From: Phialocephala subalpina
Lineage: Eukaryota; Ascomycota; Leotiomycetes; Helotiales; Mollisiaceae
Assembly (NCBI GenBank): GCA_900073065.1
Contig: FJOG01000003.1
Coordinates: 1,165,389 to 1,229,388 of the forward strand
Length of the DNA: 64,000 bases
Direction of reading: 5' to 3'
Program-made: the position numbers and the translations under genes
Shown: positions 59,553-64,000 of the stretch, one piece after another
How positions within the stretch are numbered: the first letter of the stretch is position 1
Layout of the letters: each line of letters begins with the position of its first letter
Notes under the pieces: model-generated
What the model was told of the DNA's origin: nothing
The model's input: the letters and a program-made list of their open reading frames with translations, nothing else
Databases searched by the model: none

Positions 59553-60386
59553 CTTGAGTTGATGAAGTTGTTGCGTTGTCGTTGTGCGTGGTAATGCGGA
59601 AGGAAGCTGTTGGTGATTGCGACGAGGAGGTTGCTTTTATGTTTGTGAGAATGGTTCGAGCGGATAGCCTCAACTTCGGACGAACGAAGTCCCCAATTCA
59701 GTGATCGGGAAGGGGCGCTAGCCCAACCGAAGCTTTCCCGCGCTTGAGCAACAGCGTTGGTGAGACGGTTTGCCGTTTTTTGATATTTTTATAATCGGCT
59801 ACGAGGGATTATTATATTGTGCTTCAAGTATCGTAATGTTCAGTGTGTAGACTTTATGCAGATTTTAAATTGTGGTAGTTTGAGATGTGTTGCAGCGAAC
59901 AAAGGGCTTTTCGTCAAGCGAGCGAAGGGTCGCAAGCAGCGCATAGCTCCAGCACTTTCTTACGCGTTGCTATAATCTATCTAGTTTGTCGTTATTATAA
60001 GAGGATCCACCTAGCCTTTTGATTTTCTTGCTTCCCAGTGTTCTTGTTATCATGTATGAACGAAGTGATTGTCCCAAATCCTGTGGTCTAATGGGACTGT
60101 GGTCACGTGTAGCTTTTGCTCGAGGCTTTGTTGGGCTGATGTTTGTTCTTTCCTTAGATAAGCACGTGCTGAAAACTTGTTTTTGCATGATGCTTCCTTG
60201 TTACTCTTGAGAGAAACTGCAGAGTTCAATAGGTGCATCTGATTATGGATCTAATGCTCCGTCCCTTGTGCACATAAAAAGCCCCCAACTACTCCCAGAA
60301 GAGCATGAGGTTGACCAAGGTCCTCTCATACCCATTGTACGAGACCCATACTAGCCACAACAGCTTTCCTCCGAGCCTTCCTTGAC
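59553..60386. other. Intergenic region, no gene seen
   Basis: AT-rich spacer between family members B and C, with no supported gene. A CACGTG core lies in GGTCACGTGTAG at about 60102-60113. Confidence 0.35.
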
Positions 60387-61183
60387 CTATCCATGCCACG
60401 CAATGGTAGCTTGCACCAATTGAGCACACTGGAAAGTCAAAGCCAAAGTCACCACCAATCTGCCAAGAAGACCACCCAAGCCGGATCCCATCCCAAACGA
60501 AATCTTGCTGGCAATCACCCAAAAGATTGTTGCAAGTAAATTGACGAAACTGATGATGATTATGCGTTGGAGTTTTGCGACACGCTTATTTTGCTCCACG
60601 ATTAACTCGCTCATCTTGAGCATCACAATATTCCTCTGCGAATTCACTGTATTAGCCTCGCGCTCGTAGTAATAGAGTCGCATTGAAGCTCACCTCGATA
60701 CGCTTGGCTGAACTAATGGCTTTAATATAGTCTCAGAATTAAAATTTTCATCAAAGCCCCGAACCCTCAACTGTCTCCGGCCTTTCATTTGGAAAAAGGT
60801 GGGTTTGCGCGCCGTCCAAGAGATCTTGTTGGCCAAGGGGGAGCATTTCTCGATTGGCGGGTCCAATGTAAAGTGTGCCTCTGACGAGATAAAGTCAGAA
60901 GTCCATGCTCGGGCAACTGCAGACGGGTCGCCGAAGTCTGGGAAGGGAAAGGGTAGGATGGTTTTGAGGAAGGCGGCGGTATCGATCAGAAGTGTGTCTA
61001 ATTCATCACTCGTAGTAGGTGGGAGTTGAGAGGTCTGAGAAACCACGACGGTGTCGGTGCATCTGGCAGATTGATGGTGGTAAGAAGGGATCGAAAGGTG
61101 TGGGAAAGTGCGATGGCATCGAATTGAGGTACAACCAGCGGTCCTTGGCTTCTTGCTGGTGTTGCAGAGGTAACGGACGTCAT
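60387..61183 (-). pseudogene. Tandem family member C, frameshifted
   Basis: ATG 61183 opens MTSVTSATPARSQGPLVV and FRSLLTTINLPDAPT; near 61060 the sequence continues in another frame as VVSQTSQLPPTTSDELDTLL, then WTSDFISSEAHFTLDPP and NKISWTARKPTFFQMK with the family W-T block. Near 60735 a further frame change is needed (ETILK, then AISSAKRIE), and the intron that follows (GTGAGC to AATACAG, 45 nt) does not meet the downstream frame cleanly. The last exon has MLKMSELIVEQNKRVAKLQR and two membrane helices (IIIISFVNLLATIFWVIAS; LVVTLALTFQCAQLVQATIA) to a stop at 60387. It has the same architecture as members A and B, but two or more indels. Confidence 0.7.
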
Positions 61184-61320
61184 CTTGATTTGAGGAAATT
61201 ACTGCTTATGCTGAAGCAGATGTTTTGTTGTGCGGGGAGTCCTCTGTGTTTAACGAAAAGATTTCACGCTCGGGACGCGATTTTCCGTGAACGATTCCGC
61301 AGCCTAGAAGAGCCACAGCC

Positions 61321-63111
61321 CTAGAGCACGTAAATTTCTTTCTTGACCTGCCAATGAGCTGCCAATTCACTTGGCTTTCGTCTGAAAGTCAATGTCACTT
61401 TCCTCGAATCTTCTGTCGACGGATCGACCGTAACAAAGTGAATACGCGCCCATTCCTGTTCATCAAGATTACGGAGTCAGCTAACTTCTTTTGTATGTTT
61501 CGAGATCAAAAATGCATGTCTTGAGAGTGCGTCCGGAGCAGAGCTAGAGTGCATGTGGAGCAATGCACTCTAGAGACATACCAAAAGAGGGAATAATTCT
61601 CCGAGAAATTGATGCTTACAGATGGTACAGCCTTTCCAGTAGAATCCACCAAGCCCTCCAGACCTTCCTCTTCGAGCTCGATGACCCTTTCTACGACCTT
61701 GATGACAACATCTGAGTCCCAGAATCTGGCTCGACGAGGGGTCCGCTTCAGCAAATCCAGAGCTTTTCGACGAATGGTAGGATTCCGACACTTGATAGCT
61801 GTCAGATATAGCGGAGACAGATTTTGAATCTGGAATGAATAATCTATGTGACGAGGCATTGGACCGCGAACGTTGATGATAGATTCAGCGAGACTGACAA
61901 TTTCCGCGTACTCTCTGACGTAGGCATCGAAGCTCATTTCATTGGTATGAAGGGCATTCATTGCCCAGATGGATGCCATTTTGTGTTGTAGACCGAGGGT
62001 TGTCACTTTGATGAAGTCTTGGGCATTCATACCAGCCATTCTCGGTTGCTTCATGAGCTTATCAAACGCCGCTCTCCATCTTCCAGCTCGGCATATCAGG
62101 CTTTGCTTTTGCAGGAGAATGTGAGGATATTCGGCATTGTCGGACGATGTAGCTGACGAAGCGGCTGCAAACTGTTGAGAAGCAGTCAGGAGCTTCAACA
62201 GGGAATGCCGAGCATCACGTGGATTGACGAATCGCTCAAGCTCCTTCTCGCCCTCAACTGTCGCTAATGACTGATCAGAAGTTGGAGGGGATATTCGACC
62301 ATAAAGGAAGGAGCTGCAATTTAGATGATCGAAGATGGGTGCGATGTTCTCTTCTATCGATACTCGTATAAATCGAGGCAGTGATCCGTGAGCTTTCCGG
62401 GATCGTAGAATTTCAATCCCGCCGTGTAAATGTGTGATCGTCTCTTGGACATCTCCCAAAAATGTCTCAAGGCAGATGAAGAGTATGCAGCCTACTAAAA
62501 GTACCTCGATAGACTGTTCGCTGCCGACTTTCGTTCTCTTTAATCGACCCACAGCTTCGTTGTAATGACACAGCGCATATCGACGATGCTCTGCTTTGTC
62601 TTCATTGTCCAAGAGCGTCTGTTCATGAAGACTGCTGAGAGCCAAGACAGAGTGCCAGATAGCGTCTTCCGAGTGAGCGATTTGCGGTAAGAGGTAGTCC
62701 CAGAAGTCCTCGTCGAAGTGACTTGAAAGCATTCGAAGGGTTCGAGAGCAGAAGAACTCGAAACACCTTCGGTCCTCACTGGAGCCTTTCATTTGTCTTA
62801 CTAAACTGAATGGGTTGATTGGTACATTTCCTTTGGGCAGCAATCTGGCAGGAGCAAAATTCTTCTTCCCTTTTGGAGGTAGCAGGGCATACCCGGAGCA
62901 TTCGAACCCAGTCTCGAAGCATCGCCGGCAATGAGGGTGCCTTTCGTCGCATTTGACCTTTCTAGTTCTGCTATGCGCGTTAGAAAAGCCCAAACTTTTG
63001 TAGGAGAACCCACTTGCAGGTAATGCAACCTCCCTTGCTCTTCGGGTGATGCTTCCGTTTTCGTTTGCTTTCGGCAGGCGATTGACGGGTTAGTGGGTGG
63101 GCTTCGCTCAT
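61321..63111 (-). CDS. Zn2Cys6 transcription factor
   Basis: Exons 63111-63014, 62967-61620 and 61455-61321 give 1581 nt and 526 residues, all in phase. The first intron (46 nt) lies inside the zinc cluster, and splicing creates the perfect signature C29-x2-C32-x6-C39-x6-C46-x2-C49-x6-C56 (CITCKTRKVKCDE, then HPHCRRCFETGFEC), with a basic segment (SKRKRKHHPKSK) before it. The rest is a fungal-specific regulatory domain (LSSLHEQTLLDNEDK, HLHGGIEILRSRK). The last intron (164 nt, GTAAGC to GAACAG) skips an apparent stop at 61506 and leads to a conserved end, WARIHFVTVDPSTEDSRKV then LAAHWQVKKEIYVL. It resembles regulators of secondary-metabolite or nutrient genes; the target is not known. Confidence 0.92.
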
Positions 63112-63594
63112 TGCTGTAATACGCTGGCTTAAGAACAGGGTGGGTCAGGATCTGATACCGTGACGTTCCTCATTCGTGGTTAACAAGGAAGTTGAGAAGG
63201 AAGTTAAGTGCGTGGCTGAAGAATATTAGAACAAGGTTTGCTGTGCCACCGTCAGATCCCAATTGGTTCTAGCGTTCTCGGCAAAAATAAAGGGGTGGAG
63301 CAACCAAAAGGACCTTCTTTCTTTTCACAGCCTTCCTCCTTCATCTTCATGTAAATACCTCTTTTGTGATTCTAGGTAGTCCCAAAAATCCATAAAGAGG
63401 AGATTATCCTTCACGAAACGGAAGCCTTCCAATACGACCAACATCTCCTCCTGGTTAACTTGGAAGTAGCCAAGGCCGATCGATCACGTGTTTGCCATCT
63501 GATCTGCTGTCTTGAGCATAAATCAACCTCTACCTCCTCACTCATTCTTCCTTCCATCACCTCCCGCCCTGAAATATACAACCTAGATATCAAG
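63112..63594. promoter_or_regulatory. Divergent promoter between Zn2Cys6 factor and F-box gene
   Basis: 483 bp between outward-facing starts, with CACGTG at 63485-63490 and a TATA-like AATATACA at 63573-63580 before the F-box ATG. No gene is seen. Confidence 0.45.
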
Positions 63595-64000
63595 ATGGCT
63601 CACGCACAACAACAAGCTTTCTCTCTTCCTGAGATTCTCGAGAACATCCTGCTCCAACTCCCTGTCCGGGACCTCCTCGTCAACGCCCAGTTGGTCTGCC
63701 GAGACTGGAATACAGCGATCAAAAGCCCAACCTTGCAACGGGCACTCTTCTTCCTGCCCGTACCAGGAACGCAAATTCAATATTCTCGATTCAATCCTCT
63801 TCTTCGAAAGGTGTTCTCCCCGTGGTTTAGCAAAACTCAAAAGAAGAACGTGTATGCTCGGGGAAAAGTCTTCAAAGACTTGGACTGGTACAGCAGCCAC
63901 GAGAAAATTGCAGCCTATGCAATAAAAGAAGCAAGTTGGAGACGAATGCTACCCGTTCAGCCTCCTGCCACAACCTTTCAAGTTGACGCAGTCACATCAT
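63595..64000 (+). CDS. F-box protein, 5' part (runs off the window)
   Basis: An open frame from ATG 63595 continues to the last base without a stop, at least 135 residues. The F-box is at residues about 9-45: SLPEILENILLQLPVRDLLV followed by NAQLVCRDWNTAIKSP. After it comes a basic region (RFNPLLRKVFSPWFSKTQKK) and a WYSSHEKIAAYAIKEASWRRM block that is typical of F-box proteins expanded in ascomycetes. F-box proteins link Skp1-cullin ubiquitin ligases to targets; the substrate-binding part lies outside the window. The start context is good and the promoter is shared with the Zn2Cys6 factor. Confidence 0.88.
   Translation, partial: MAHAQQQAFSLPEILENILLQLPVRDLLVNAQLVCRDWNTAIKSPTLQRALFFLPVPGTQIQYSRFNPLLRKVFSPWFSKTQKKNVYARGKVFKDLDWYSSHEKIAAYAIKEASWRRMLPVQPPATTFQVDAVTS

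Overview
This is a window of nuclear DNA from a filamentous ascomycete (Pezizomycotina). The reasons are short introns (mostly 45-120 nt) with GTAAGT-like donors, CTRAY-like branch points and YAG acceptors; a Zn2Cys6 regulator; two HET-domain (heterokaryon incompatibility) genes; a DUF6604 gene; an RTA1-family protein; a GH15-CBM20 glucoamylase; and a mitoribosomal bL28m gene. The overall flavour (HET, DUF6604 and F-box genes, SLC46-like MFS) would suit Leotiomycetes, but the class cannot be fixed from sequence reading alone.

Layout. 1-9 kb: a five-exon secreted glucoamylase, a small two-exon hypothetical gene, a single-exon secreted protein and a wrecked sugar/inositol transporter. 9-26 kb: an accessory block with one intact HET gene, a Golgi GT8 GlcNAc transferase of the GNT1 type, then a run of decayed genes (DUF6604, two GNAT acetyltransferases, an UNC93-like transporter beside an N-gap, an LRR/F-box-like relic), interrupted by an intact DUF3632-like gene. 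26.7-36.8 kb: a metabolic block with a ketopantoate-reductase-like enzyme, a fungal transcription-factor-domain protein, an SDR, a SAM methyltransferase, an aldehyde dehydrogenase and a GMC oxidoreductase. TF/SDR and ALDH/GMC are divergent pairs, so an alcohol-to-aldehyde-to-acid pathway under shared promoters is a reasonable inference. 37-44 kb: a SprT-like metalloprotease, an HNH-like protein that seems to have lost its catalytic histidine, a second HET gene with frameshifts and a stop, and bL28m. 44-50 kb: a coiled-coil gene and two neighbouring members of a tail-anchored-looking membrane family. 50-57 kb: a membrane-protein gene and an RTA1 gene that each carry an exact 250-nt tandem duplication, with an intact SLC46-like MFS gene between them. 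57.6-61.2 kb: a tandem trio of related small membrane proteins, one intact and two disrupted. 61.3-64 kb: a Zn2Cys6 regulator and the 5' end of an F-box gene running off the window.

Two window-wide themes stand out. First, many accessory genes are near-complete but broken, and most stops are TAG or TAA at places where Trp or Gln would be expected, which fits CpA-to-TpA change such as repeat-induced point mutation (RIP). Second, two loci 6 kb apart each have a perfect 250-nt head-to-tail duplication immediately left of a place where an expected exon piece is missing; this shared geometry looks like gap-filling misassembly rather than biology. Exon coordinates given as joins were checked for phase; where they could not be made to fit, this is stated.
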